From the NCBI RefSeq assembly GCF_033096445.1, contig NZ_AP028155.1, positions 749,880 to 813,879 of the forward strand: DNA of 64,000 nucleotides, written 5' to 3'. The stretch is from Butyricimonas faecihominis (GTDB lineage Bacteria > Bacteroidota > Bacteroidia > Bacteroidales > Marinifilaceae). Under the pieces are notes generated by a model, which was given only the letters and a program-made list of their open reading frames with translations, ran no database searches and was not told the DNA's origin. The position numbers and the translations under genes were made by a program. This document shows positions 19,117 to 27,667 of this stretch, piece after piece (within the stretch, counting starts at the first letter, position 1; the number at the start of each line of letters is the position of its first letter).

Positions 19117-20572
19117 TGTCATAAATATAGCCTTGTTGGGAACGGCTAACCGGGAGATGACTTCCGGCGAGTTACCGGAAGATCTTGCCGGGACGTTGGA
19201 GCGGGTAAAAGAGAACGCTACAGACGGGGAGGAGGTCTTCTATAAGGGGGCTGCGGCTTTTTTCGCTTACTATCGTTCGGGTTTGGAACCTTTGAAGTTA
19301 AAAGATCCTGTTCCAGTTTCAGAGGCTGGGCCGGAAATGCGGCCTTATGTCGGTCAGAAAGCGGCCGCAATACTAAGTATTTTGCTGGGGGAAAAGTATG
19401 CTAATATGTTGCTTTTTTGGTACCGGAAAGCGGCAGAGCGGGAACAGTTGATTCCGCCGGAATATTTGCCCCAAGTGCTGACACGGGTATTTCAACCGGG
19501 GAGCCAGACGGCAAAACGGGAGCGGCAATTACTAATCTCTCTGGTGGGTAACCGGGGACGTTGGTTATTACCCATTATGGGATATGCCGCTTTGCAGGAA
19601 GAGGATGATGATACGTGGGAAACGGCCACTCATGCTGACCGGAAACTGATACTTTCACGGGTACGTCGTGAGAATCCTGCCCGGGGTATCGAGATGTTAC
19701 GTGCTGAATGGAAAAACGAGTCTGCCCAGCATCGTGCGGAGTTTCTGGCTTGTCTGGAGACTGGTTTGTCGGTAGCGGATGAGGATTTTTTAGAGGAAGT
19801 ACGGGGTGGTGACCGGAGTTCTACCGTGCGGGACGAGGCGTTGCGTCTGTTACGTATGATCCCGGAATCCCGAATCTTGCACTTGTTTGCCGAGACGTTA
19901 AAGAAGCATTTGCATTATCGTCGTTTGCTTGGTTGGTCTGTGGATCCGATTGCTTACACGGAAGAATTCAAGAAGTTAGGAATAAACGAAGTGAGTAGTA
20001 ATAAAGGCGAGAGCGACAGTGATTATATCCTGCGACAAATGGCACAATGTATGCCTTTGTCCTTTTGGTGCGAGTTTTTCGATTGTGATCCGGAGACGGC
20101 AGCTCAGCGGATGCGTAAATCACCCCCTTTTTCAAAACATATTTACTTGACGGACACGATACTGGGTTATAAAGACCGGGATTGGGCTTACCACGTGCTG
20201 AAAGATGAACGGGTACTTCAGTCATCCGACTTGATGCAATTGGTTCCCTTACTATCCGTGGAACAGCGGGAGCAATTGAATTTAAGCGGGAAAGCCGACC
20301 GGAATTTTTATATCAGTCAATGGTTCGGCGAGGACGACGGCGAGTGGGGAGAGAAATTCTCCCGGGGTGTGTTGAAGATGATTTACGCCATGGATTATTG
20401 TTATTACGATCGTCCGACTTGTGAGGCGCTGGCTTTACGCCTTCCTGCCTCGATGTATGATTACGTGTCCACTTTAGGGGCGTCACGGGAGAGTAGTGCT
20501 AGCCACTGGGAGTTCACGGTTCGTTTGCAACAACTGTTATTGATGAAAAAGGAAATAATACAAGCGTTTTAA
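19100..20572 (+). CDS. DUF5691 family protein of the MoxR-VWA cassette
   Basis: A 490-residue soluble protein starting MSITDNVINIALLGTANREM, the usual opening of DUF5691. The middle and C-terminal parts are rich in leucine and paired helices (for example TVRDEALRLLRMIPESRILHLF), which suggests HEAT-like repeats; this is inference. No catalytic motif is visible. It starts inside the end of the SWIM gene, so the two are translationally coupled. It is probably a scaffold or adaptor for the AAA+ and VWA partners encoded next. Confidence 0.83.
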   Translation: MSITDNVINIALLGTANREMTSGELPEDLAGTLERVKENATDGEEVFYKGAAAFFAYYRSGLEPLKLKDPVPVSEAGPEMRPYVGQKAAAILSILLGEKYANMLLFWYRKAAEREQLIPPEYLPQVLTRVFQPGSQTAKRERQLLISLVGNRGRWLLPIMGYAALQEEDDDTWETATHADRKLILSRVRRENPARGIEMLRAEWKNESAQHRAEFLACLETGLSVADEDFLEEVRGGDRSSTVRDEALRLLRMIPESRILHLFAETLKKHLHYRRLLGWSVDPIAYTEEFKKLGINEVSSNKGESDSDYILRQMAQCMPLSFWCEFFDCDPETAAQRMRKSPPFSKHIYLTDTILGYKDRDWAYHVLKDERVLQSSDLMQLVPLLSVEQREQLNLSGKADRNFYISQWFGEDDGEWGEKFSRGVLKMIYAMDYCYYDRPTCEALALRLPASMYDYVSTLGASRESSASHWEFTVRLQQLLLMKKEIIQAF

Positions 20573-20573
20573 T

Positions 20574-20640
20574 TTTAGATTTATGATTTTAGATTTTAGA
20601 TTTTAGATTTCAGCCGCACGGGGCTAGCGCTTTTTAAAGG
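20574..20640. repeat. AT-rich word repeat with GC-richer core (copy A)
   Basis: Four TTTTAGATTT-type words (20574-20610) lead into a core CAGCCGCACGGGGCTAGCGC (20611-20630) and TTTTT. The same arrangement is found at 47625-47690 and, on the other strand, at 24185-24277; a partial copy is at 36678-36730. It fills the spacer between the DUF5691 and MoxR genes. Confidence 0.8.
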
Positions 20641-20695
20641 ATTCTTTCATCTAAAATTGTTTGGGTATAAGAGACAAATATCAAAAAGTAAAAAT

Positions 20696-21775
20696 ATGGG
20701 TTTATTATTAAGACAACACGCGGAACAGCAATTCGAGGAAGAGTTGCACGAGTTAAAGAAGAACGAGACAAATAAAGTACCGGAAAACTGGCAACTATCC
20801 CCGCAATCGGTGGTTACCTACCTGATGGGCGGGAAACTGGCAAACGGTTTCGAGGTGACCCCGAAGTATATCGGGCATCGTCGTTTGATGGAGATCGCCG
20901 TGGCCACGCTGGTCACGGATCGGGCATTATTGTTGTACGGTCTGCCGGGTACAGCCAAGAGCTGGGTAAGCGAGCATCTGGCGGCGGCTATATCCGGAGA
21001 TTCTACCTTGATCGTGCAGGGAACGGCAGGAACGGGCGAGGAGGCCATCCGTTACGGGTGGAACTATGCCAAGTTATTAGCCGAAGGTCCTAGCGAGGGG
21101 GCTCTCGTGCAAACTCCCGTCATGCGTGCAATGAAGGATGGTAAACTGGCCCGTATAGAGGAGTTGACCCGTGTCGGTTCGGACGTTCAGGACACGCTGA
21201 TCACGATTCTTTCCGAGAAGACATTGCCTATTCCCGAGCTGGATCGTGAAATACAGGCTATCCGGGGCTTTAACGTGATTGCTACTGCCAATAACCGGGA
21301 CAAGGGTGTAAATGACTTGTCAAGCGCTTTAAAACGCCGTTTTAACACGGTAATCCTGCCTTTGCCCGACACGATCGACGAGGAAATCGACATCGTGCGT
21401 CGCCGGGTGGAGAGTTTCGAGGCCGTTATGGACCTTCCGGCAGAGAAACCTGCACTGGAAGAGATTCGCCGAGTGGTTACCATTTTCCGGGAGTTACGTC
21501 AGGGAGCAACCGAAGATGGTAAGACCAAGTTGAAAACTCCCAGTGGTACGCTGAGTACGGCCGAGGCCATCTCCGTCGTGAATAACGGTTTGGCCATGTC
21601 CGGGTATTTCGGTGATGGCCGGTTAAACGCCACGGACCTTGTATCGGGAATTATCGGGGCGGTTGTGAAGGACCCCGTGCAGGATCAGGTGATATGGCAG
21701 GAGTACCTTGAAACGGTCGTGAAGGGACGCGATGGCTGGAAGGACATCTACCGGGCATCTAGGGAAATGTTATAG
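20696..21775 (+). CDS. MoxR-family AAA+ ATPase (YehL-like)
   Basis: A 359-residue AAA+ ATPase. Walker A is GLPGTAKS (~83-90). The Walker B position reads LARIEELTRV, with E-E where most AAA+ proteins have D-E. Sensor 1 is FNVIATANNRD and the arginine finger region is ALKRRFNTV. An insert FNTVILPLPDTIDEEIDIV and a helical lid follow. MoxR ATPases pair with VWA proteins and are thought to act as chaperones or assembly factors; the VWA partner is encoded two genes downstream. The ATG at 20696 gives the family-like N-terminus; an upstream in-frame TTG is unlikely. Confidence 0.9.
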   Translation: MGLLLRQHAEQQFEEELHELKKNETNKVPENWQLSPQSVVTYLMGGKLANGFEVTPKYIGHRRLMEIAVATLVTDRALLLYGLPGTAKSWVSEHLAAAISGDSTLIVQGTAGTGEEAIRYGWNYAKLLAEGPSEGALVQTPVMRAMKDGKLARIEELTRVGSDVQDTLITILSEKTLPIPELDREIQAIRGFNVIATANNRDKGVNDLSSALKRRFNTVILPLPDTIDEEIDIVRRRVESFEAVMDLPAEKPALEEIRRVVTIFRELRQGATEDGKTKLKTPSGTLSTAEAISVVNNGLAMSGYFGDGRLNATDLVSGIIGAVVKDPVQDQVIWQEYLETVVKGRDGWKDIYRASREML

Positions 21776-21789
21776 TGACTAGTTTTAGA

Positions 21790-21885
21790 TTTAGAAATCG
21801 GATTGATTCGGTGATTTAGTGATTTCCGATTCGGTGATTGTAGAATCACGGAATCATGTAATCGACAATCACGTAGTCATTTAAT
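21790..21885. repeat. GATT-word spacer repeat between MoxR and DUF5682 genes
   Basis: The spacer is built from GATT/AATC words in both orientations, such as GATTCGGTGATTTAGTGATT and AATCACGGAATCATGTAATC, and GTGATTG (21833-21839) can pair with CAATCAC (21866-21872). A similar spacer lies at 38211-38300. Confidence 0.65.
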
Positions 21886-21892
21886 TTATACA

Positions 21893-24196
21893 ATGGTTGA
21901 TGGAATACATTTTTTAGGCATACGGCATCATGGTCCGGGGTCAGCCAAGAACGTACGAGCGTACTTGGAAGAACTGGAACCCGATGTTATTTTATTGGAA
22001 GGTCCCCCGGAGGCGGAGCCGCTTTTGCCGGGAGTACTTCATGAGCAGATGAAACCGCCCGTGGCCTTGCTGGCGTATCAGCCCGACGAGCCTCGAAGGG
22101 CCGTGTTTTATCCTTTTGCCGAGTTTTCACCCGAATGGCAGGCCATGTGCTATGCCATGAAAAAGGAGGTGTCATTACGCTTTTTTGACTTACCTTTGGT
22201 GCATCATTTAGCTCTTTGGAAAGAACGGGAGGAACAAGCCGTGGCCGGGAAAACCGGCGAAGAGGGGGAGTGCGATGAAGTACAGGGGGAGGCGTCCGCA
22301 ACCGAGACCCCGGAAGAAGTTCGGGTAGTTGACGTTCCGGAATTACTGCCCGTTGATCCTTTTGCTCATCTGGCGAAAGCGGCCGGGTACGATGATCCGG
22401 AATTGTGGTGGGAAGTGAACTTTGAGAATCGTCAGCGTAACGAGGAGGTGTTTGCCGCCGTGAAAGAGGCTGTTTCGGTGTTACGGGAGTATTTCCCCAA
22501 GACCGATCGGGAGACTTTGTTGCGGGAGGCGTGGATGCGTAAGATGATCCGGGCTGCCCAAAAAGAGGGTTTCAAACGTATAGCCGTGGTGTGCGGGGCT
22601 TGGCACGTGCCGGGTCTGGAGAAGATGCCCACGCAGAAAGAAGACAACGAGTTATTGAAGGGATTACCGAAAGTGAAGGTGGAGTGTACGTGGATTCCGT
22701 GGACTTACGATCGGTTGTCTTTCCGGAGCGGTTACGGGGCGGGAATCGTTTCCCCGGGGTGGTACGATCATTTATGGCATTATCCGGATGACGACGGAAC
22801 CCGTTGGATGAGCAAGGTGGCCGCCCTTTTCCGGACGAAAGGAATGGATATTTCCGTGGCTCACGTGATCGAGGCCGTGCGTTTGGCACAAGTTGCAGCC
22901 GCGTTACGCGGTTTGCCCCGTCCTTCTTTGGAGGAATACAATGATGCCGTGACCACGGTGATGGGATTCGGTGATCCGATTCTGTTACAAGTGATCCGGG
23001 AGGCCTTGGTGATTAGTGATCGCATGGGGAGCGTACCGGATGATGTGCCTAAAGTTCCTCTTCTCGTGGATGTAGAGAAGTTATTGAAACGCTTGCGCTT
23101 ACCCCTCACGACCGAGGTGAAGGAATTCCAGCTGGATTTGCGGAAACCGATGGATTTGGAGCGGAGTATCTTTTTCCACCGCCTGAACTTGCTCGGTATA
23201 AAGATGGCCCGTCCGTTACGGGTTGACGGGAAGGGGACTTTCAAGGAGGCTTGGTCCGTTTATTACGAACCGGAGCAGACCCTTGCCGTGATCGAGAAGG
23301 CCGTGTGGGGAAATACTTTGTCCGAGGCAGTTATCGCGTATAACACCCATTTGTCGAAAGACATCACGTCTATATCCGAGTTGGTGGACTTGCTGGAACG
23401 GGTGATTCCCGCGGATTTGCCCGCTCTCGTGGAAGAAATGACTTCCCGGCTGGATGCGCTTTCCGCCTCGACAACCGATGTGCTGGAGATGATGAAGACC
23501 ATCCCCGGTATGGTGAACGTGGTTCGTTACGGGAGTGTGCGGAACTTGGATTACGGGAAGGTTAACGATATGTTGAACGCCATGATGGCCCGTGTGCTTG
23601 CCGGGGGAGTGCTGGCTTGCACGAACGTGGACGAGGATGCGGCAGCAGAGGTCATGGAGCGATTGGTGGCTGTCGATTACGCTATGGCCACGGCGAACCA
23701 ACCGGGATTGATGGAGATGTGGACGGAACTGGTGAATAAGATCCGGGAAGCACGGGGTTCTCATCCCTTGTTGTCCGGTTATTGTACTCGTTTACTGCGG
23801 GATAAGAATATCCTTGGATACGAGGAAACGGCCCAAACGTTGAGTTATTACACGTCTCCCGGGAACACGGCATCCGACACGGCATTTTGGTTTGAAGGAT
23901 TCCTTAAATCATCGGGTACTATCTTGTTGCTGGACGATCAGTTATGGGATTTGGTGAATAGCTGGCTGGCCACTCTGAACGACGGGAGTTTCATGGAGTT
24001 ATTGCCCATACTCCGTAGAACCTTCAGCGAGTACAGCCTGCCGGAACGTCGTAAACTCGGTGAGAAAGCCAAGGGAACTTCTGCCGTGAAACGGGTAAAT
24101 GCGGAAAGCGAGGCGTTTAACGGTGAAGATGCCCGGAAGGTAATTCCGTTGATTGAGCGGTTATTAGGCATTTGGAACGAGAAAAGTAAAAGATAA
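21893..24196 (+). CDS. DUF5682 protein (YehM-like) with TIKI/TraB-like N-terminal motifs
   Basis: A 767-residue soluble protein. The N-terminus reads FLGIRHHGPGSAKNVRAYLE then PDVILLEGPPEAEPL, and further on LREAWMRKMIRAAQ and IAVVCGAWHVPGLEKM (~236-251). In order, these resemble the four motifs of the TIKI/TraB/PrgY superfamily (G-x-x-H..S, E, R..M, GxxH-x-x-G), which contains metal-dependent hydrolases. A long helical C-terminus (~290-767) is specific to this family. It sits between the MoxR and VWA genes, so it may be a substrate or effector of that pair. Family identity is good; the enzymatic prediction is inference. The C-terminal KSKR and stop are encoded by the AT-rich repeat that follows. 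Confidence 0.85.
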   Translation: MVDGIHFLGIRHHGPGSAKNVRAYLEELEPDVILLEGPPEAEPLLPGVLHEQMKPPVALLAYQPDEPRRAVFYPFAEFSPEWQAMCYAMKKEVSLRFFDLPLVHHLALWKEREEQAVAGKTGEEGECDEVQGEASATETPEEVRVVDVPELLPVDPFAHLAKAAGYDDPELWWEVNFENRQRNEEVFAAVKEAVSVLREYFPKTDRETLLREAWMRKMIRAAQKEGFKRIAVVCGAWHVPGLEKMPTQKEDNELLKGLPKVKVECTWIPWTYDRLSFRSGYGAGIVSPGWYDHLWHYPDDDGTRWMSKVAALFRTKGMDISVAHVIEAVRLAQVAAALRGLPRPSLEEYNDAVTTVMGFGDPILLQVIREALVISDRMGSVPDDVPKVPLLVDVEKLLKRLRLPLTTEVKEFQLDLRKPMDLERSIFFHRLNLLGIKMARPLRVDGKGTFKEAWSVYYEPEQTLAVIEKAVWGNTLSEAVIAYNTHLSKDITSISELVDLLERVIPADLPALVEEMTSRLDALSASTTDVLEMMKTIPGMVNVVRYGSVRNLDYGKVNDMLNAMMARVLAGGVLACTNVDEDAAAEVMERLVAVDYAMATANQPGLMEMWTELVNKIREARGSHPLLSGYCTRLLRDKNILGYEETAQTLSYYTSPGNTASDTAFWFEGFLKSSGTILLLDDQLWDLVNSWLATLNDGSFMELLPILRRTFSEYSLPERRKLGEKAKGTSAVKRVNAESEAFNGEDARKVIPLIERLLGIWNEKSKR

Positions 24197-24277
24197 AAAC
24201 TAAAAGATAAAAGTAGGAAATCAAAAAACGTTGGCCTGTGTAGGAGGAATTTAAAATCTAAAATTTAAAATCTAAAA
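24185..24277. repeat. AT-rich word repeat with core, reverse orientation (copy B)
   Basis: Read on the - strand this has TTTTAGATTTTAAATTTTAG words, then a core with CACAGGCCAACGTTTTTTGA, then TTTTATCTTTTAGTTTTTAT words. It overlaps the stop codon of the DUF5682 gene and touches the start codon of the VWA gene (CTAAAATGG). Confidence 0.8.
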
Positions 24278-25401
24278 TGGAAGAAGCTCTTTTAAAGCGA
24301 TGGCGATTAATACTGGGAGGAAACGAGGCGGATGGAACGGGAGTTTCTCTCTCTGCCGAGGAGAGTCGCGTGGATGCTGCCTTGAATGCTTTGTACGATA
24401 GTGACCGTAAAGGGGGATTGAGTGGTTCGACTCCCAAGGTAAGCCGTTGGTTGGGAGACATCCGGGAGTTTTTCCCGCAGACGGTTGTACAAGTGATTCA
24501 AAAGGACGCTATCAAGCGATTGAACTTGACTTCGTTACTGACCGAGAAAGAGATGCTTGAATCGGTGGTGCCGGACGTGCATCTGGTGGCAACGTTGATG
24601 TCCTTGAGCCGGGTGATACCGGAGAAGAACAAGGCTATTGCCCGGGAAGTGGTGCGTAAAGTGGTGGACGAGCTGATGAAAAAGCTATCGTCACCCATGC
24701 AACAGGCCGTTACCGGGGCTTTGAACCGTTCCAGCAGGCGGCGAAATCCCCGCTACAACGAGATTGATTGGAAGACGACGATCGAGAAAAACCTACGGAA
24801 CTATCAGCCGGAATACAAGACAATTATCCCGGAGGTTCGTATCGGTTTCGGCCGGAAACGCCGGGCGTTGAAGGACATCGTGCTGTGTCTCGACCAGAGT
24901 GGTTCGATGGGGGCGTCCGTGGTTTATTCGGGAATATTCGGCTCCGTGCTAGCCTCGATCCCGTCCGTGCAGACCCGTATGGTGGTGTTTGACACCTCGG
25001 TAGTTGACTTGACGGATGATTTGCAGGACCCGGTGGACTTGCTTTTCGGCGTGCAACTGGGTGGCGGTACGGATATTGACCGGGCCTTGGGGTATTGCCA
25101 GACGGTGATTACCCGTCCTGCGGACACGGTGCTGGTTCTCGTGACCGACTTGTGCGAGGGGGGTAACGAGCGGGAGATGCGCAAGAAGATGATTTCTCTC
25201 GTGCAGAGTGGGGTGCAGTTGATCGTGTTGTTGGCTCTGAATGACGACGGGGCGCCTTTCTACGACAAGGAGAACGCCCAATTCTTGGCAGAACTGGGTG
25301 TTTCGGCATTTGCCTGTACCCCGGACAAGTTCCCGGACTTGATGGCGGCGGCCTTGGCAAAACAAGATATCGGGATGTGGTTATCAAAGAATATGCAATG
25401 A
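24277..25401 (+). CDS. VWA-domain protein (YehP-like), MIDAS intact
   Basis: A 374-residue cytosolic protein. Residues ~1-190 are helical and family-specific. The von Willebrand A domain (~200-360) keeps the metal-ion site: DQSGSMGAS (DxSxS), a threonine in GGGTDIDRALG, and VLVTDLCEGG (final Asp). VWA proteins of this type work as partners of MoxR AAA+ ATPases, here encoded two genes upstream. The stop codon overlaps the ATG of the GNAT gene (ATGA), which ties that gene to the cassette. No signal peptide is present, so the complex is cytosolic. Confidence 0.9.
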   Translation: MEEALLKRWRLILGGNEADGTGVSLSAEESRVDAALNALYDSDRKGGLSGSTPKVSRWLGDIREFFPQTVVQVIQKDAIKRLNLTSLLTEKEMLESVVPDVHLVATLMSLSRVIPEKNKAIAREVVRKVVDELMKKLSSPMQQAVTGALNRSSRRRNPRYNEIDWKTTIEKNLRNYQPEYKTIIPEVRIGFGRKRRALKDIVLCLDQSGSMGASVVYSGIFGSVLASIPSVQTRMVVFDTSVVDLTDDLQDPVDLLFGVQLGGGTDIDRALGYCQTVITRPADTVLVLVTDLCEGGNEREMRKKMISLVQSGVQLIVLLALNDDGAPFYDKENAQFLAELGVSAFACTPDKFPDLMAAALAKQDIGMWLSKNMQ

Positions 25402-26264
25402 AAGAAAAGAGAAACCGAGCGGAAATCGTGGAACGATGTGTGGAATTATGGGAGGCCTCCGTGCGAGCCACCCATGATTTCCTCGTGGAAGGAGATATAG
25501 AGTTTTACAGGCCTTTTGTGCGTGAGAATTGCGAGAAGTTGCCCTTGCTACTTCATTATGAAGGGGATGAAATTGTAGCCTTTTTGGGGTATGACATGAC
25601 ATCTATCGAGATGCTTTTCGTGGACCCGGATTACCGGGGAAAGGGCATCGGTCGTGATCTTATCGAGTGGGCGATCGAGGATGTTCACGCGGAGACGGTG
25701 GCCGTGAACGAGCAAAACGGGCAGGCCGTGAGCTTTTATGCCCGGATGGGGTTTGAGGTGGAACGCCGCACGGAAACGGACGGTTGCGGGAAACCTTACC
25801 CGATCCTATACCTGCGTTTAAAGAATCCCCCGCAGCGAATGGTAAAGGTGACGGGGGATAAGAAAGCGTATCTTCATCTTCTACTGGATGCGGACCCGTG
25901 CGAGGCGATGGTTGACCGTTACTTGGAGGAGAGCGATATGTTCGTTTTGGAGAGGGACGGGAAGGTGATCGGGGAGGCTGTCGTTGACGAAAAGGGGGAA
26001 ATCAAGAATTTGGCCGTGTTGCCGGAGTATCAAGGGAAACTGTACGGAATGTACATTCTTTCTTTTCTGGCCGGTTACTATAAAGATCGTTTTTCTTGCT
26101 TGTGGGTAGGGACGAGCGAGGGTGGCGTGGGGTATTACGAGCGTTACGGTTTCGTGCAGGACCACGTGGTGAAGAATTTCTTCACGGATAATTACCCGGA
26201 ACCGATCATCGATAACGGGAGGCCTTGCGTGGATATGACTTTACTGCGTTTGGAGATTCGTTAA
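25398..26264 (+). CDS. Tandem GNAT acetyltransferase, coupled to the VWA gene
   Basis: A 288-residue protein with two GNAT folds. The first (~1-145) is YjaB-like, with WEASVRATHDFLVEGD, the acetyl-CoA loop in YRGKGIGRDLIEW and the C-terminal NEQNGQAVSFYARMGFEVE. The second (~150-288) keeps the fold (NLAVLPEYQGKLYGMYILSF, GVGYYERYGFV) but its acetyl-CoA loop reads QGKLYG rather than the usual R/Q-G-x-G-x-G/A, so it may be weak or inactive. The start codon overlaps the VWA stop. The acceptor is unknown; modification of a cassette component is possible. Confidence 0.85.
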   Translation: MKEKRNRAEIVERCVELWEASVRATHDFLVEGDIEFYRPFVRENCEKLPLLLHYEGDEIVAFLGYDMTSIEMLFVDPDYRGKGIGRDLIEWAIEDVHAETVAVNEQNGQAVSFYARMGFEVERRTETDGCGKPYPILYLRLKNPPQRMVKVTGDKKAYLHLLLDADPCEAMVDRYLEESDMFVLERDGKVIGEAVVDEKGEIKNLAVLPEYQGKLYGMYILSFLAGYYKDRFSCLWVGTSEGGVGYYERYGFVQDHVVKNFFTDNYPEPIIDNGRPCVDMTLLRLEIR

Positions 26265-26618
26265 AAAGAACTATTTTTTGGATATACTTGCTATTCTCTC
26301 TGGATGGTAGGCTGGTTGCTTAACTAAATGTAGCCTGTTTTAGGCTTGGTACTAGCCTAGGTAGAGCAGGCTAATACCAAGCTTTTAGCAGGCTTTAAGC
26401 AGGCTATGAACCTTCTGAGCCCTTTGCTGGCGCGGGTTACGAGAGGGTGGAAACGTAGATTTGTTGTAATATGCTTTATTTCAGCCACTTAAAAATGTGT
26501 TATGTTAACGAATATTTGGAGTTAATGAGTGTGCTTATACTTAAAATAAAGTTAATAGAAATCTAGGCTTTTATTTCTAACTTTTATTTTTTAGCTTTTA
26601 ACTTTTAGTTTCTTTTTG
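26265..26618. other. Non-coding gap after the GNAT gene
   Basis: About 390 bp without a credible gene. The left half holds an 11-bp periodic array (26310-26419). The right half is T-rich, with TTTTATTTTTTAGC-type words like those in other spacers, and leads into the promoter of the DUF1963 gene. Confidence 0.6.
26310..26419. repeat. Degenerate array of ~10 units with 11-bp period (AGCAGGCTxxx)
   Basis: From 26332 the sequence falls into 11-bp units: AGCCTGTTTTA, GGCTTGGTACT, AGCCTAGGTAG, AGCAGGCTAAT, ACCAAGCTTTT, AGCAGGCTTTA, AGCAGGCTATG and AACCTTCTGAG. Three exact AGCAGGCT copies start at 26365, 26387 and 26398 (steps of 22 and 11). Inverted relations also exist: GCTTGGTA (26344-26351) against TACCAAGC (26375-26382). 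Confidence 0.8.
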
Positions 26619-26626
26619 TATTTTTG
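26619..26626 (+). promoter_or_regulatory. -7 element TATTTTTG for the DUF1963 gene
   Basis: An exact TAnnTTTG match 29 bp before the start codon. Upstream sequence is T-rich, with no clear TTG at -33. Confidence 0.5.
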
Positions 26627-26655
26627 GCACGGAAATCATTTAATAAGACGATATT

Positions 26656-27660
26656 ATGGGATTCTTTAATAAAATATTCGGAGGTGGAGGAAATGAAGGG
26701 AAGAAAGAGACTTCAGCAGATCGAATACTGCGGGTTATCAAGGAGAAAACAACGACAGAGTGCGTGACGCTGATCCCGTCAAAAGGAACGACTAAACCTT
26801 GGGAGAGCAAGATCGGGGGGATGCCTTATATGCCTAAAGGGTTTGACTATCCTTACGAGGAGGCGGGGAGTACGGTTGTCACGGAAGGACAAGCACCTGC
26901 GGTGGCTGCGAGCGTGGTAGCCGGGCCGTTTGCCGGGTTGGATGGAGGCACAACCACCGTGCCTTCCGCAGCCGCAGGAGAGGCTGTTGAACAGGTGGAA
27001 GAACGAAAGTTGTTGCCCTTGCGTTTCTTGGCACAGGTGAATTTCAGCGAGATGCCGCCGTTGGATGGTTTCCCGACAAAGGGAATTCTCCAGTTTTATA
27101 TTGCGGGAGAAAATGCCCACGGGTTGAATTTCGAGAATCCGGAAGAGCAGAAGGGATTCCGGGTGATTTATCACGAGGAAGTCGTGGAAGACGAGACGGC
27201 CTTACTTTCCGTTTTGCCGACAGATGGCGTGGAGTACCCGGATGGTTTCCCGGTGGATGGTGAATTAAGACTGAATTTCGAGAAATCGTCCATGCCGATG
27301 GGGGGCGGAGACTATCGTTTCGATAAATTGCTGTTGGATGCCTATAACGAGGCAAATCCCGATGCCCGGGTGGCCTCTCTGGACCGAGCCCCGGAGGATG
27401 AGCTGGATAAGGTTTACGACCAACTGGATATGGGAGGGCATCGCATGGGAGGGTATCCCTTCTTCACGCAGCTTGACCCGCGGGAGTATCATCAGGAGTT
27501 GAAGGAAAATTCAATCTTGTTGTTCCAGTTGGATTCGGACGAGACGGACGATTACAAGATCGTGTGGGGGGATTCCGGCGTGTGCAATTTCTTTATCCGT
27601 CCGGAGAACTTGGCTAAACGGGATTTTAGCCGGGTGTTGTATCATTGGGATTGCTACTAG
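26656..27660 (+). CDS. DUF1963 (YwqG-like) protein
   Basis: A 334-residue soluble protein. The N-terminus has a glycine-rich stretch (FGGGGNEGK). The YwqG/DUF1963 core includes SKIGGMPYMPKGFDYPY, RFLAQVNFSEMPPLDGFPTK, LQFYIAGENAHG, the paired MGGYPFFTQLDPRE and the C-terminal IVWGDSGVCNFFIRPENL, all typical of the family. A low-complexity A/G/V segment at ~75-115 is an insertion. The family has no settled function. It is monocistronic with its own promoter, and it ends tail-to-tail with the MscS gene. Confidence 0.9.
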   Translation: MGFFNKIFGGGGNEGKKETSADRILRVIKEKTTTECVTLIPSKGTTKPWESKIGGMPYMPKGFDYPYEEAGSTVVTEGQAPAVAASVVAGPFAGLDGGTTTVPSAAAGEAVEQVEERKLLPLRFLAQVNFSEMPPLDGFPTKGILQFYIAGENAHGLNFENPEEQKGFRVIYHEEVVEDETALLSVLPTDGVEYPDGFPVDGELRLNFEKSSMPMGGGDYRFDKLLLDAYNEANPDARVASLDRAPEDELDKVYDQLDMGGHRMGGYPFFTQLDPREYHQELKENSILLFQLDSDETDDYKIVWGDSGVCNFFIRPENLAKRDFSRVLYHWDCY

Positions 27661-27667
27661 AAAGATA

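Noticed and set aside
20574-20640. Remnant of an insertion sequence
   Set aside because: No transposase fragment, no terminal repeats or target duplication; words differ from known IS ends.
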